From: Shouchella patagoniensis
Lineage (GTDB): Bacteria; Bacillota; Bacilli; Bacillales; Bacillaceae_D
NCBI RefSeq assembly: GCF_002019705.1
Contig: NZ_KV917377.1
Coordinates: 1-64,000, forward strand
Length of the DNA stretch: 64,000 bases
Direction of reading: 5' to 3'
The notes under the pieces were generated by a model. The model was not told the origin of the DNA. It was given only the letters and a program-made list of their open reading frames with translations, and searched no databases. The translations under genes were made by a program, and so were the position numbers. Every line of letters begins with the position of its first letter. The stretch's first letter is position 1. Below, in pieces: positions 41,884 to 50,982 of this stretch.

Positions 41884-42093
41884 TTGTCGTCTAGGAGAAA
41901 AAATGTTTTAAACGGTCATGAGCTCGATATCGTCGAACAAACGTTGATCAGCACAATTATTTTGTTTGATAAAGCGATGGATTTATTTATAGCGGACGCC
42001 AAACGGAAAGCGTTGAAAACTAAGCAAGATGTTCTTTTTAAGTACCAAAACATATCAAAAAGAAGAACTTTGGCATCTTCAAGGGGGAATTAA
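41884..42093 (+). pseudogene. Integrase remnant of a second, related prophage
   Basis: The first about 45 codons (opens MSSRRKNVLNGHELDIVEQT, later LFIADAKRKAL) are nearly those of the integrase at 4520; after residue 46 similarity stops and the frame ends 24 codons later. The TTG start, T run and upstream leader are conserved too. So the 3' 85% of this integrase has been deleted. Confidence 0.88.
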
Positions 42094-42518
42094 TCGCAAT
42101 TTTTGATATTGTTTATCTGAAAATGGGAATTGATCTTGTTTAGCGTATATATGGTCATTATAATAGTTTGAAAGGGGAGATAAACATGAATAATGGTGCA
42201 TCATTGAGCAATGTAATTACACGGGAATGGTGAATTTGATAACGAGCTAATTGAAAAAAAATTCAAGCTGTCTTAATAATATCTATGTGGCTATGGGTTA
42301 TTATTGTGTTCATGCGCAATATGACAAAGGTGGTTTATCATAAAAGAAGAACGATTACATCTTTCCAAACACTATCAAACTCACAAAAATGCTTGAATAC
42401 AACAACTGCTTGTTTATGATTCTTGAATTGAAAAAGTGTAACTATGACGCTACTAACGAATTGGAATACTATATATTAAACAAATGGGTTGCTACTAAGT
42501 TCAAAAAGGAGAATGCAC
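42094..42518. other. Decayed AT-rich region
   Basis: No intact gene. A good ribosome binding site (GAAAGGGGAGATAAAC at 42170) precedes an ATG frame of only 15 codons, and a short hydrophobic frame near 42280-42330 (MWLWVIIVFMRNM) lacks signals. Reads as remains of small prophage genes. Confidence 0.45.
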
Positions 42519-42701
42519 ATGCATATGTATGAGCGAACAGAAGACATGAGAGCACCAGGAATGAAAAATATCTACAAGAAGACCTCGGCCATGGATTTAA
42601 TTAAAAGGGAGTATGACTTCGAATATTCAATGATCAATAAAGAAACTGAACAACTGGTTCGAGACATTGTGTATGTGACTCAAAGATATTGGGAGATATA
42701 A
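42519..42701 (+). CDS. Small protein, unknown
   Basis: A 60-residue protein; ATG 42519 is 7 bp after AAAAAGGAG. It contains RAPGMKNIYKKTSAMDLIKREYDFEY and lies 6 bp before the next gene, with which it probably forms an operon. Not recognised. Confidence 0.5.
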   Translation: MHMYERTEDMRAPGMKNIYKKTSAMDLIKREYDFEYSMINKETEQLVRDIVYVTQRYWEI

Positions 42702-42707
42702 ATACTG

Positions 42708-43256
42708 ATGAGAAATAGACCGATTTGGCTTGTCGTTATAGGTATATTATTTATGTTCCTTCTTTATTTAGGATATAACATTGCGGAAACAGTTATAAGA
42801 AGTTCTGAAAGCGGTAGCAATTATGACTCGAGTGCTGAATTTGAACAAGACAATGAAATGAAGCCTGAAGTTACCGACATTGAAATAAACTTCAAGGAAA
42901 CGAACAATGAAAATTTAAAAGAATTGTTCCCTGATGTTATGACTTCTCGTGAAATGGAAGAAACGATACATTTCATGACGCATGGTTTGGTTCATGCCGA
43001 ACAGAAATGGGGCGAGGTTGAAATAACCGAAGATCGGATTGAACGGTTGCTATACGTCGCTGAACGCAATGCTGATACATATAAACACGGTAATCAATAC
43101 GTTGAAATGCTAAAACGTTGGAATGATGGTGATTTCTCAAAAGCAGTTCGAGATCACAATTTCATTTGGGATTTATGGGGCGGTACGGTTGGAAAGGCAA
43201 CAAGATTATTGACTCCCGGTGAAATTGAAAAATATAACGAAACCCATTTTAAGTAA
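42708..43256 (+). CDS. Membrane-anchored DUF6241-like protein
   Basis: A 182-residue protein with an N-terminal membrane helix (about 5-24) and an external domain with MTSREMEETIHFMTHGLVHA and a Trp-rich end, which resembles DUF6241 proteins common in Bacillus prophages and mobile elements. Intact, unlike most genes of this region. Function unknown. Confidence 0.55.
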   Translation: MRNRPIWLVVIGILFMFLLYLGYNIAETVIRSSESGSNYDSSAEFEQDNEMKPEVTDIEINFKETNNENLKELFPDVMTSREMEETIHFMTHGLVHAEQKWGEVEITEDRIERLLYVAERNADTYKHGNQYVEMLKRWNDGDFSKAVRDHNFIWDLWGGTVGKATRLLTPGEIEKYNETHFK

Positions 43257-43343
43257 GAAGAAATTTTTTTGAAATGCTCTGTTGAGAGCTAATTTAGCTT
43301 CTCTTGTGATATTGACATACTTATATCGTGAGCAGTTGTAATA

Positions 43344-43797
43344 ATGGAAGCGAAACCTAAGGTCAACTATATGAATTGCAATAGGAGAGCCTAAACATAT
43401 TCTTTATGCTTATGAGGAGACTGAGATCTATGTCAATCAATCGGTTGAATTTGTAGAGAATGGTGTGAAATCTAGTTTTCACGTTCTTTGCATAGAAAAT
43501 TTACGTGTGTTCCCTCAAGTAGAGAAGAAACTAAAAGCTTTATTAACAGATGAAGAACTGAAGACGGTACATCATATAAACAATTTTGATTTTTACCTTT
43601 CAAGTAGTAGCTACCATCCTCCTGCAATTCTGGAGTACTTTAATAATACTGTGCAGCATTTCGTGCAAAATAAGATCCCTTTCCGGTCATGGGCTCATGT
43701 GGAGTGGAATACGTTGAAAGAGCCTTATCGTCTAATTGAAGATTCTGAAAACGAAGTTGATAAAGCCGTTCATGAAATTTCCTTTACCCTTATTTGA
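43344..43797 (+). pseudogene. MEDS-domain protein, frameshifted
   Basis: The downstream frame reads a nearly complete MEDS (sensory) domain: HILYAYEETEIYVNQ, FHVLCIENL, HHINNFDFY and RSWAHVEW. The ATG at 43344 (opens MEAKPKVNY) is in a different frame and meets a stop 16 codons on, so a frameshift near 43370-43385 separates start from domain. Part of the decayed second element. Confidence 0.6.
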
Positions 43798-43939
43798 GCA
43801 TTAATGCTAACGCACTTAAAAGATACTTTATTAAGAACGCATCCTTATATTTATATTGACGATATTGTATACCAGACTGATCACGATAAGATTTCGCCCG
43901 CGATTTTAAACAGGCATTAAACATTGATGAACACAGTAA

Positions 43940-44333
43940 TTCATATTACTGTATAAATACACTTACTGACTTATCTCATGCCTTATTTAAACTAAATGAA
44001 ATGAAGCAAGCGAATGAAGCTTTAAAAAAAGTAAAAGTTGGTTTAACTTTTTACAATGACAAAGAATTTACTGCTAGATGTAAGTATATTGAGGGGCTAT
44101 TTGTTCATAATGATTGGAAAATGGTAGATGATGCAATGACAGAACTCTCAAATTACGGGATGTACTTTGAAGTGTGCGAACTCGCAGAAGAAATGGTTTT
44201 AATTTGCGGAAATTCAGGCGATAATAAAAGTGCAAATAAGTATTATAAAATCGCTTACCAAGGTAATACGGAGTATGGTTTATGGAGTAATGCCGACAAG
44301 AGTTTTAGTGAAAAACAAGTTAACGTATACTAA
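43940..44333 (+). pseudogene. TPR protein fragment, Rap/PlcR-type peptide receptor
   Basis: The open stretch after a TAA near 43888 reads DFKQALNIDEHSNSYYCINT and later helical repeats with EVCELAEEMVLICGNSG and NKYYKIAYQ, like the C-terminal TPRs of Rap phosphatases and related peptide receptors. No start codon or N-terminal domain remains. Prophage quorum or arbitrium receptors have this fold, but which one cannot be told. Confidence 0.5.
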
Positions 44334-44339
44334 GTTGTT

Positions 44340-44542
44340 CAGTTAGCTTTAATTGAAAAAGCAACTGTGACTCCGGAAGGGGAGGTAAACAACAAAGGCT
44401 ATGTTGCAGCGATTGATTATTGGACAGCATTTGATTGGTATGTGAATCATAATGAGTTTTATCAAACCATGGGAATGCTTCACATGGATCGAAAAACGAA
44501 AAAACCTCTTTTTAATCGATTTGTTGAAATCATAAGCGCTTA
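44340..44542 (+). pseudogene. C-terminal fragment of an unknown protein
   Basis: Open frame without start: ALIEKATVTPEGEVNNKGYV, then AIDYWTAFDWYVNHNEFYQT and HMDRKTKKPLFNRFVEI before TAA. The conserved look (Trp-rich, DYWTAFDWY) indicates a former enzyme C-terminus, possibly glycoside-hydrolase-like; family not identified. Confidence 0.4.
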
Positions 44543-44560
44543 ATTCATATCTCAAATGGC

Positions 44561-44845
44561 ATGGGCACGCTGGAAATGAAAGCGTCAGAAGTGGTTGATT
44601 TTTCTTATTTCAAACAAGGACGATTGCGCCAATATTCATTTACTGACTATAGAGATTTACGTCCTTTCAACTATATGATTGTTGTTTTAAACAATTGGCA
44701 TGGGATCGGAACCGTGGAAATTGAAATAAAGTCAAATGAGCAAACGACGATCTATCAAACGTATGAACTTGAAGAAAAATTGGTTATTCTATTGTGGAAG
44801 TTAAATCAAGAAGTACTAGCCCAAGCCAATCAATTTGATTATTAA
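44561..44845 (+). CDS. Small protein at the end of the decayed region
   Basis: A 94-residue frame with no good ribosome binding site; beta-rich middle (YMIVVLNNWHGIGTVEIEIK). May be a gene fragment. A strong terminator follows at 44908. Confidence 0.4.
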   Translation: MGTLEMKASEVVDFSYFKQGRLRQYSFTDYRDLRPFNYMIVVLNNWHGIGTVEIEIKSNEQTTIYQTYELEEKLVILLWKLNQEVLAQANQFDY

Positions 44846-44907
44846 CCTAGACGATAACAAGAATTAGATGTACACCTTCTCTACGTTAGTAAAACAGGTC
44901 TTAAGAA

Positions 44908-44946
44908 TAAAAACCGTCCATTTTATTATTAGATGGACGGTTTTTT
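44908..44946 (+). terminator. Strong intrinsic terminator
   Basis: AAACCGTCCAT and ATGGACGGTTT form an 11-bp stem followed by TTTT. Marks the probable right limit of the decayed mobile region. Confidence 0.85.
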
Positions 44947-45215
44947 AATGGCTATTATATGGTAGAATAACAAAAATGATCGTTTAGACTTTGAATGAGA
45001 ATTATATTTAAATGTAAATTTTAAGTTAAAAAGAGATTGGTCAGAATAGCCTAATCCTATCTAATAAGAACAAGCGAAGTTAATCTATACACAAAATAAG
45101 TAGATAAAACTCTCTATGAGTTAATAAGTGAATCTTTAACCTGGAATCTACGTATACTGATTGAGTTTAGTTATAGAAGTTAAAAATGATTAATTGATTG
45201 AAGGGGGAATGTCAA
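44947..45215. other. AT-rich intergenic region
   Basis: About 270 bp with no frame or convincing promoter; ends with GAAGGGGGAATGTCAA for the next gene. Confidence 0.4.
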
Positions 45216-45698
45216 ATGGATTTCTATGTAAAGCAAAGAGTTTTTTCATTTAATGATCAATTTACTGTCTTTGATCATAATCAAGAGGCGGTCTATAACG
45301 TAGACGGCAAATTCTTTTCTCTTGGAAATCAGTTAGCAATCACTACAACGGATGGGCAACCAGTTTTACAAATCAAACAAAAGCTCTTTTCTTTTTTGCC
45401 TCGCTATACAATCTCAAATGATGAGAAGGAACTGTGTAGCGTAGCGAAAAAGATGACGTTTTTCCGAGCGAAATACGAGATTGAACCATTAAATTGGTCG
45501 ATTGAGGGGAGTTTATTTGACCATCATTATAGAGTTATGGAAGGTCAGACAGAAATTATGGCTGTTGAAAAACAATGGCTTAGTTGGGGGGATACATACC
45601 ATTTGACAATTCATGATGACAGACATCAAACAATTGGCGTCGCATTAATGATTGTTCTCGATATGGTGCATCACCAATCAAAGAATAATGGGAATTAA
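45216..45698 (+). CDS. LURP-one-related (YxjI-like) protein
   Basis: A 160-residue protein. VFSFNDQFTVFDHNQEAVYNV and the repeated strand pattern (LGNQLAI, VLQIKQKLFSFLPRY, IEGSLFDHHYRV) fit the twelve-strand LURP-one/Tubby-like fold of B. subtilis YxjI. ATG 45216 follows AAGGGGGAATGTCAA. Role in bacteria is not known; possibly lipid or membrane linked. Confidence 0.75.
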   Translation: MDFYVKQRVFSFNDQFTVFDHNQEAVYNVDGKFFSLGNQLAITTTDGQPVLQIKQKLFSFLPRYTISNDEKELCSVAKKMTFFRAKYEIEPLNWSIEGSLFDHHYRVMEGQTEIMAVEKQWLSWGDTYHLTIHDDRHQTIGVALMIVLDMVHHQSKNNGN

Positions 45699-45841
45699 TA
45701 AGGATGTATCAATTAGGTGGCAATTAGGAAGTTCGTTTTTTAAACATAACAATCTTTTAAATAGCCTCAGATAATTAATTGAAATAACGTTGATAGATGA
45801 AAGCCCCTTCCATTATTTAAGTTCATGGAAGGGGTTCATTC

Positions 45842-46251
45842 TTATTCAATATGGAAACCACAAATTTGCTTTGACTGGTCAACAATGATGAGAACGGCAA
45901 TATCGCCGGTTTCGAAGGAGCTGGTTAGTACAACGGTTTCTGTGCTCTCTTTTAGCTCTAGTGTACGTTCGTACTTATAGCTAATATATGAACCGAGTGA
46001 GTTTACTAATCCGGACCAAGTGACTTCTAGTTCTTCAGGACTTATCTCTGCTGCTGTTTCCTCGTTTAAAGGGACCAGGCTGCATAAAAGTCTTCTTCGA
46101 TTAGTTTGTCCATCATATTTTTGGCGACACCAATCGGACTCTCTCTTTCTTGATCTTCTTCACCGTCTACAGATTCAGTTGCCATACAACATGCGAGAAA
46201 GAGGAGCATAAATAAAATGAAGGCTCGTGTTTTTTTCAGTTTATTATTCAT
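45842..46251 (-). pseudogene. DUF3887 lipoprotein, frameshifted
   Basis: Starts MNNKLKKTRAFILFML with a lipoprotein-type signal (FLACC) and continues into DUF3887 (MDKLIEEDFYAAWSL), where the frame meets TAA. Shifting one base at the short T run (forward 46065-46070) restores LNEETAAEISPEEL through GDIAVLIIVDQSKQICGFHIE and a stop at 45842. Loss of one T best explains it. Start overlaps the stop of the upstream hydrolase gene by 4 bp, so the two were an operon. Confidence 0.7.
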
Positions 46252-47540
46252 TCCTTCCTTTCTCGTGACAAGAGCCAATTACTAAGGTCTTGAATCACTT
46301 TTTTCTCAACCTTTCCAGGGATTAAGTATTCATCTAGTGTCCCTTGTCCAGGACCCTCATAATGGATAAACATGTGATTCAGTCCTGGGTACAGTTTCGT
46401 TTCTGCATCCGGATGATGGCGCAGAGCCTCTGACCAACTTAAAAAATCTTCGCTGGCTGTTACTTGGAAATCATCTTCACCTTGCATGATTAGAATCGGT
46501 TTATGTGTATTTTCTAAAAAAGAGTGGTCATCAAAAGCCTCTAAATCTTTAAAATACTTTGCGGGCATCCCGAAGAGAATATCGCTATCTTCTAGTTCGT
46601 CTAAATTTTCGCTTTTTATAAAATCTGCCATGGCATCATTCATTTCTTCATCAGTAAGATGACCAATCTCATGAAAGTAAATATTTTGATCTTGAATAAT
46701 ATCAGGTAATGAGCGCAAGGAGCCAGCAAGGGAAACCATACCAGCAAAAATGTCACTTTGGGCAAGTGCTCGAGGGGCGACCATTCCCCCTAAACTGTGG
46801 CCAACTAGATAAACGGAAGAGATGCGCTCATCTTGATCAAGCAGACTGCCAGCAGCAATGGCATCTTCAATCGTCTCCTCATGAATTGTGACTGAGGCAT
46901 CAAAAGATTCTGGATAAATGAGTGACCGTTTATCATAACGTAGCACAGCAATACCGTTTTCTGCTAATCCCCAGGCGAGATCTTTATAGGGTTTATAAGC
47001 GTACGCTGTCCCATCTCGATCACTCGGTCCTGATCCATGAACAATGACTATTGCAGGGAAGGGGGAGTCTACTTTAGTAGGAAGAGTAAGCATTCCTTCG
47101 AGTTCGAAGGGGCCTCCTTCGCCAATAATGACAGGTTCCTCTACAATCGAATCAGGGAGTAAGTCTCCTATTTCAAAAGAAAGTGCAATTAATTCTGTTT
47201 TTTCGTTAAAGATCATTCGTGATTCTGCGTGGCCATTTGAAAAAGAGAGCTGAGTTTCGACAACAGTATTGCCACTGCCTCCATCGCTTTCTAGATAATC
47301 TGCCGCACCAGCAAATGCTCCAAGTGCAAGTGTGAGTTCTTCCCATAGGTCGGATAATTGAGGGATAGAGAGATTTTCTTTAAGTTCTTCGGAAAAGTAA
47401 TCTTCATATACGGTTTCGAATTCGCTATTCGAAAGAAGCATTAATAATTCTTCGTTTGTCTCGTTTATTAGTGGTTTTTCATGCGAACAAGCTGTAGTAC
47501 CAATTAAAAGTAACAAGATGGACGCAAGAATTGCTTTCAT
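46248..47540 (-). CDS. Secreted lipoprotein: DUF3887 plus alpha/beta hydrolase
   Basis: A 430-residue protein with lipobox LIGTTACS, a DUF3887 domain (about 28-120) and a serine hydrolase domain (about 140-425) with nucleophile motif GHSLGG, an acid in GEDDFQ and His in LNHMF. Similar two-domain esterases occur in Firmicutes; substrate unknown. It would act on the outer face of the membrane. ATG after GAAAGGAGCGTAGAG on the minus strand. Confidence 0.82.
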   Translation of the reverse strand: MKAILASILLLLIGTTACSHEKPLINETNEELLMLLSNSEFETVYEDYFSEELKENLSIPQLSDLWEELTLALGAFAGAADYLESDGGSGNTVVETQLSFSNGHAESRMIFNEKTELIALSFEIGDLLPDSIVEEPVIIGEGGPFELEGMLTLPTKVDSPFPAIVIVHGSGPSDRDGTAYAYKPYKDLAWGLAENGIAVLRYDKRSLIYPESFDASVTIHEETIEDAIAAGSLLDQDERISSVYLVGHSLGGMVAPRALAQSDIFAGMVSLAGSLRSLPDIIQDQNIYFHEIGHLTDEEMNDAMADFIKSENLDELEDSDILFGMPAKYFKDLEAFDDHSFLENTHKPILIMQGEDDFQVTASEDFLSWSEALRHHPDAETKLYPGLNHMFIHYEGPGQGTLDEYLIPGKVEKKVIQDLSNWLLSRERKE

Positions 47541-47616
47541 CTCTACGCTCCTTTCAATCCCATAAATGGATATCTAGCTTTCTTCTACGATTAAGTATAC
47601 ACCAAGTTTCATAGAT

Positions 47617-47645
47617 TAAAAAAAGCCTCTTTTAGAAAGAGGCTA
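47617..47645 (-). terminator. Terminator of the zinc-binding lipoprotein gene
   Basis: Minus strand AGCCTCTTT...AAAGAGGCT followed by TTTTTTT; overlaps the stop codon region. Confidence 0.75.
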
Positions 47646-48872
47646 GTCATTAAGAGCAATGTTTAATGTTTCGATGTTTTCATACATAAGTGAAAAATAA
47701 TCGGCATTGTTTTCTTTATCTTCTTCAGTCAAAGCTTCGAGTGGGTGGATGAGAAGAGAGTCCGCATCAAGATGGTTCTGAACCACTTCTGCAACCCTAG
47801 GTGTAATATTAGGTTCAAAAACAACATGATTTAAGCCTAGGTCTTGGGCAAGTTCAACCGTTTTAATTAGTTCACTTTGGGAAGGTTCACTTGTTGGAGA
47901 AATGCCAGCAATACCAATTTGTTTAATACCGTAACGACTCTCCCAGTAACCATAACCAGCGTGAGAAACGATGAATGTGTCTAAAATTGACTCATCAGCA
48001 AGTTCTTGAAATGCTTGATCAAGTTCCTGGAATTCCTGTTCGAGTGATTCAAAATTATCTATGAAGTACGCTTCCTGCTCTGGCATTAATTGTGTAAGCG
48101 TGTCACGAATGGATGCGGCAATTTCAATCGAACGAATCGGATCAAGCCATACATGAGGGTCTTCATCACCGTGGCTATGTCCATCGTGGTCATCAATTGT
48201 AAGTGTTATAACGTCACTTTGGGCTACTTCTTCACCGTGCAGAATCGCTTTTACTTGATGACTTTCATTAACCACTCCAGTATATTCATTTGTACCTTCA
48301 TGTTCGGTCAGTTCCCACTCGCCATCTCCATGCTTCGTATACCAAGACCAGTTGTTAGAATGAGTATCTTCTTCTGCATCAATCATTAATTCAACTGAGT
48401 CACCAGTATGATAGTGATCAGAGAGTCCTTCAATTAAGACATCTCCATTGCTTTCATGATCATGACTTGCATCATTATGTCCATGGTGTCCATGGTCATG
48501 ATTGCTGTCGATTAAACTGGTTTGAGTAGCGCCTTCCAAAATATGAACGTCTTGATTTTTTATAGCGGAAACAATACTGGCCGCAAAAGCTTCAAAATTA
48601 GCGCCGTTATATATGAAAGCATCAGCTTCTGCAACTTCAATCATTTCCTGTGGAGTTGGCTCATATGTGTGGGCGTCAGCACCAACTGGAACGACTGTTG
48701 ATACATGAACAAAATCACCACCAATTTTCTTGGTCCAATCCTCGTAAGGGAAAATGGATGTTTTAATTGTTAGCTGTTCTTTTGATGTATCATTGTTTGA
48801 GTCACTATCTCCACAAGCACTTAAGAAAGCAATGGAGGAGAGGCTTGCAATTAAAAATGTATATGATTTCAT
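47643..48872 (-). CDS. znuA: Zinc ABC transporter substrate-binding lipoprotein (ZnuA/AdcA type)
   Basis: A 409-residue lipoprotein (lipobox FLSACG) of the cluster A-I metal-binding family: H in GADAHTYEPT, DPHVWLDP, VSHAGYGYWE and FEPNITPR. The His-rich loop (HDHGHHGHNDASHDHE and HDGHSHGDEDPH) flanks an inserted beta-sandwich-like segment of about 75 residues (VELMIDAEEDTHSNNWSWYT and following), not usual in ZnuA. A Zur box lies upstream, so expression rises under zinc shortage. Transporter membrane and ATPase genes are not adjacent. Terminator follows directly. Confidence 0.9.
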   Translation of the reverse strand: MKSYTFLIASLSSIAFLSACGDSDSNNDTSKEQLTIKTSIFPYEDWTKKIGGDFVHVSTVVPVGADAHTYEPTPQEMIEVAEADAFIYNGANFEAFAASIVSAIKNQDVHILEGATQTSLIDSNHDHGHHGHNDASHDHESNGDVLIEGLSDHYHTGDSVELMIDAEEDTHSNNWSWYTKHGDGEWELTEHEGTNEYTGVVNESHQVKAILHGEEVAQSDVITLTIDDHDGHSHGDEDPHVWLDPIRSIEIAASIRDTLTQLMPEQEAYFIDNFESLEQEFQELDQAFQELADESILDTFIVSHAGYGYWESRYGIKQIGIAGISPTSEPSQSELIKTVELAQDLGLNHVVFEPNITPRVAEVVQNHLDADSLLIHPLEALTEEDKENNADYFSLMYENIETLNIALND

Positions 48873-48912
48873 ACTAAACTCCTTGTTTCGTTTTATTAAC
48901 CATGGATTATTG

Positions 48913-48932
48913 TATCGTAATCATTCTGATTT
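48913..48932. promoter_or_regulatory. Zur box
   Basis: ATCGTAATCATTCTGATTT matches the Bacillus Zur consensus (AAATCGTAATnATTACGATTT) with two mismatches, 41 bp upstream of the lipoprotein start. Zinc-loaded Zur would repress the gene. Confidence 0.82.
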
Positions 48933-49059
48933 GTGAATAGGTTTCTTTATAATTAATCGGCTTGTAATTAGTAATAGATGGTTTGACTATTATACGAATT
49001 ATTGCTAAGAAGAGAGACGACTAGTTAAAATGAATAAGAATAGTAGGGGGGATCATTTG

Positions 49060-49773
49060 ATGATTAACGCAATTGCTCACCGGGGGTATGCTGCAAAATA
49101 TCCAGAAAATACACATGCTGCATTTGCGGCAGCAATTGAACTTCGTTTTGCAGTAATTGAACTAGATGTACACTTAAGCTTCGACGGGATACCGGTTGTT
49201 ATTCACGACTTTAAGGTGGATCGAGTAACGGATGGAAAAGGGAATGTAGACCAATTTACTGTAGCAGAATTAAAAAAATTAAAGGTGTGTGGGTCGGAGC
49301 GCATTCCAACATTGGCTGAAGTCTTCGCTTGGTTTGGTGGTCAAACGAGGTTTGCAATTGAATTAAAAAATGAAGGGAATCGTTATCCTGGTATTGAAGA
49401 AACGGTTTTAGACGTCATACAACAATTCCGTTTACTGAATGATGTGTATGTAAATTCCTTTAATCATCATACGATAGAACGAATGAGAGAATTATCTTCA
49501 AAAATTGAGTTAGGGTTTATAAAGCGACGTCCAACCGCAGCATTGTTTAAAAAGATGCATCAATTAAGAATAACTTCATTAGCGATGAACTATCGATTCT
49601 TTAGCAAACGTATAGTGAATCAATGTAAAAAAGAAGGGATTCAGCTAATAGTCTACGGAATGGATAAAGAGAGGCAAATGAAGCGGATGTTAACTTATCC
49701 TGATGTTCGTTGTACGGTAAAAGAACTTGAAACATTTATTCGTCTTTATAAGGAAAAAGAACAATATAGATAA
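49060..49773 (+). CDS. Glycerophosphodiester phosphodiesterase
   Basis: A 237-residue GDPD-family protein: AHRGYAAKYPENTHAAF (catalytic H, R, E, N), ELDVHLSFDGIPVVIHDF (metal E/D and H), FAIELKNEG. It hydrolyses glycerophosphodiesters to glycerol-3-phosphate and alcohol. No signal peptide, so cytoplasmic. ATG 49060 follows TAGGGGGGATCATTTG; the longer frame from 49030 has no site. Resembles B. subtilis YhdW/YqiK in size. Confidence 0.9.
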   Translation: MINAIAHRGYAAKYPENTHAAFAAAIELRFAVIELDVHLSFDGIPVVIHDFKVDRVTDGKGNVDQFTVAELKKLKVCGSERIPTLAEVFAWFGGQTRFAIELKNEGNRYPGIEETVLDVIQQFRLLNDVYVNSFNHHTIERMRELSSKIELGFIKRRPTAALFKKMHQLRITSLAMNYRFFSKRIVNQCKKEGIQLIVYGMDKERQMKRMLTYPDVRCTVKELETFIRLYKEKEQYR

Positions 49774-49863
49774 GTAACGCTAATGTTAATGGATAACACA
49801 GAAAATTCAATAAAATAAAGCTCTATACGTTTATAAAATAGAAGGAACTCCTTCCATATGTTT

Positions 49864-50186
49864 TGGAAATTGAGGGAACGAATGAAGAGTTTAAAGAGCT
49901 TATCCGTTCACATATGTTATTCAACGAAGATATCGTTATGCCAGATCCGGAAATGCAGATGTGAATGGAGAATTTTGAGAATGAGCAAATGACTTACATA
50001 CTGCAAATTAACAAAGAAACCTTTCATCAGGAAATTGTGTCAATGAATGTTGTTGCGGCTTCTGAAGATGGGGACATGTCAATGGAGATTGTGATGGCGT
50101 TTGATTGTGTCTATTCCATATATGATGAAATAAAAGATATTAATGTCCCTAGTGAGGCAATTGACGAAGCCAGGGCTTTAGTGTAA
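49864..50186 (+). pseudogene. Unknown protein gene interrupted by an in-frame TGA
   Basis: One continuous frame reads LEIEGTNEEFKELIRSHMLF, then DPEMQM, TGA, and continues MENFENEQMTYILQINKETF to ALV and a stop. No start codon or ribosome binding site is seen before 49864. The second part alone (49965-50186, 73 residues) could be translated. Probably a truncated and interrupted gene. Confidence 0.45.
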
Positions 50187-50188
50187 AA

Positions 50189-50225
50189 AGCTAAAAAACC
50201 CGTCTTGACGAACGGGTTTTTAGCT
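50189..50225. terminator. Bidirectional terminator
   Basis: AGCTAAAAAACCCGTC...GACGGGTTTTTAGCT type hairpin (AAACCCGT/ACGGGTTT stem) between converging genes. Confidence 0.8.
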
Positions 50226-50232
50226 GCAGTGA

Positions 50233-50964
50233 TTACTCTTTATCTGTAGTTGTAACAGTGACGGGAGAGTACTCTGCAATAACGGTTTGTCCATGAACTG
50301 AAACGCTGCCATCAGGCGTTAAGTCTTTTTCAGTCATAATTCCAAGGGCGATTGTAAATTGATTTAACTTAAGAGGTATGTTTTGCTCGCGACGAATCTC
50401 TTGACCGTTCACATAAAAAACAGCTTCATCTTTTACACGGCTATACGTAATTTTGTATGAGTTAAACTCACGTGGCTTAAAATGATTAGTTGCTTCTTTA
50501 AATAAGCAAAAATACTTTGTTTGATCTGTGTCGGGTACATTTACACCAGGAAACGGCAAAATACCATATACAGAAGCGTATTGGTCGTCATTGGCAAAAA
50601 AGTCAAGTGCTGCACCTGTAGTAAAGTCCAATAAATTTAAGGAAACATAGCCATCGTATAAGTCACCTGGAATCGTGTCTTTTGTACGGGCGCGAATGTC
50701 AAGCTCAATTTCTATTTCACCATCTTTTGGTATTTCTACCGGCTCAGCTGAATAGTACATGTGTTTTGCGTTATCTAGTATTTGGATTGAGTCATGCTGA
50801 TTGGATAAAGGAGCGCGGACATAAAGAATGCCATTTCGAACGATAACAACAGCATTTGGTTCACGATAGCTCCAGAATGATCCGTCTTGTAATGGAAAAC
50901 CACCAATCTTCCATGTATCTGTGCTCGAAATAATTGAATCGAAATTGCCTAATACTTTTTTCAT
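50233..50964 (-). CDS. DUF6081-like protein, jelly-roll type
   Basis: A 243-residue beta-rich protein without signal peptide; the pattern DSFWSYREPNAVV is close to DGSFWSYREP here, with DATV-like strands and YFVNGQEI-type DEAVFYVNGQEIRRE, as in concanavalin-like DUF6081 proteins. Transcribed 18 bp after the prenyltransferase, so likely in its operon. Function unknown. Confidence 0.55.
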   Translation of the reverse strand: MKKVLGNFDSIISSTDTWKIGGFPLQDGSFWSYREPNAVVIVRNGILYVRAPLSNQHDSIQILDNAKHMYYSAEPVEIPKDGEIEIELDIRARTKDTIPGDLYDGYVSLNLLDFTTGAALDFFANDDQYASVYGILPFPGVNVPDTDQTKYFCLFKEATNHFKPREFNSYKITYSRVKDEAVFYVNGQEIRREQNIPLKLNQFTIALGIMTEKDLTPDGSVSVHGQTVIAEYSPVTVTTTDKE

Positions 50965-50982
50965 GATCGATTACTCCTTTTT

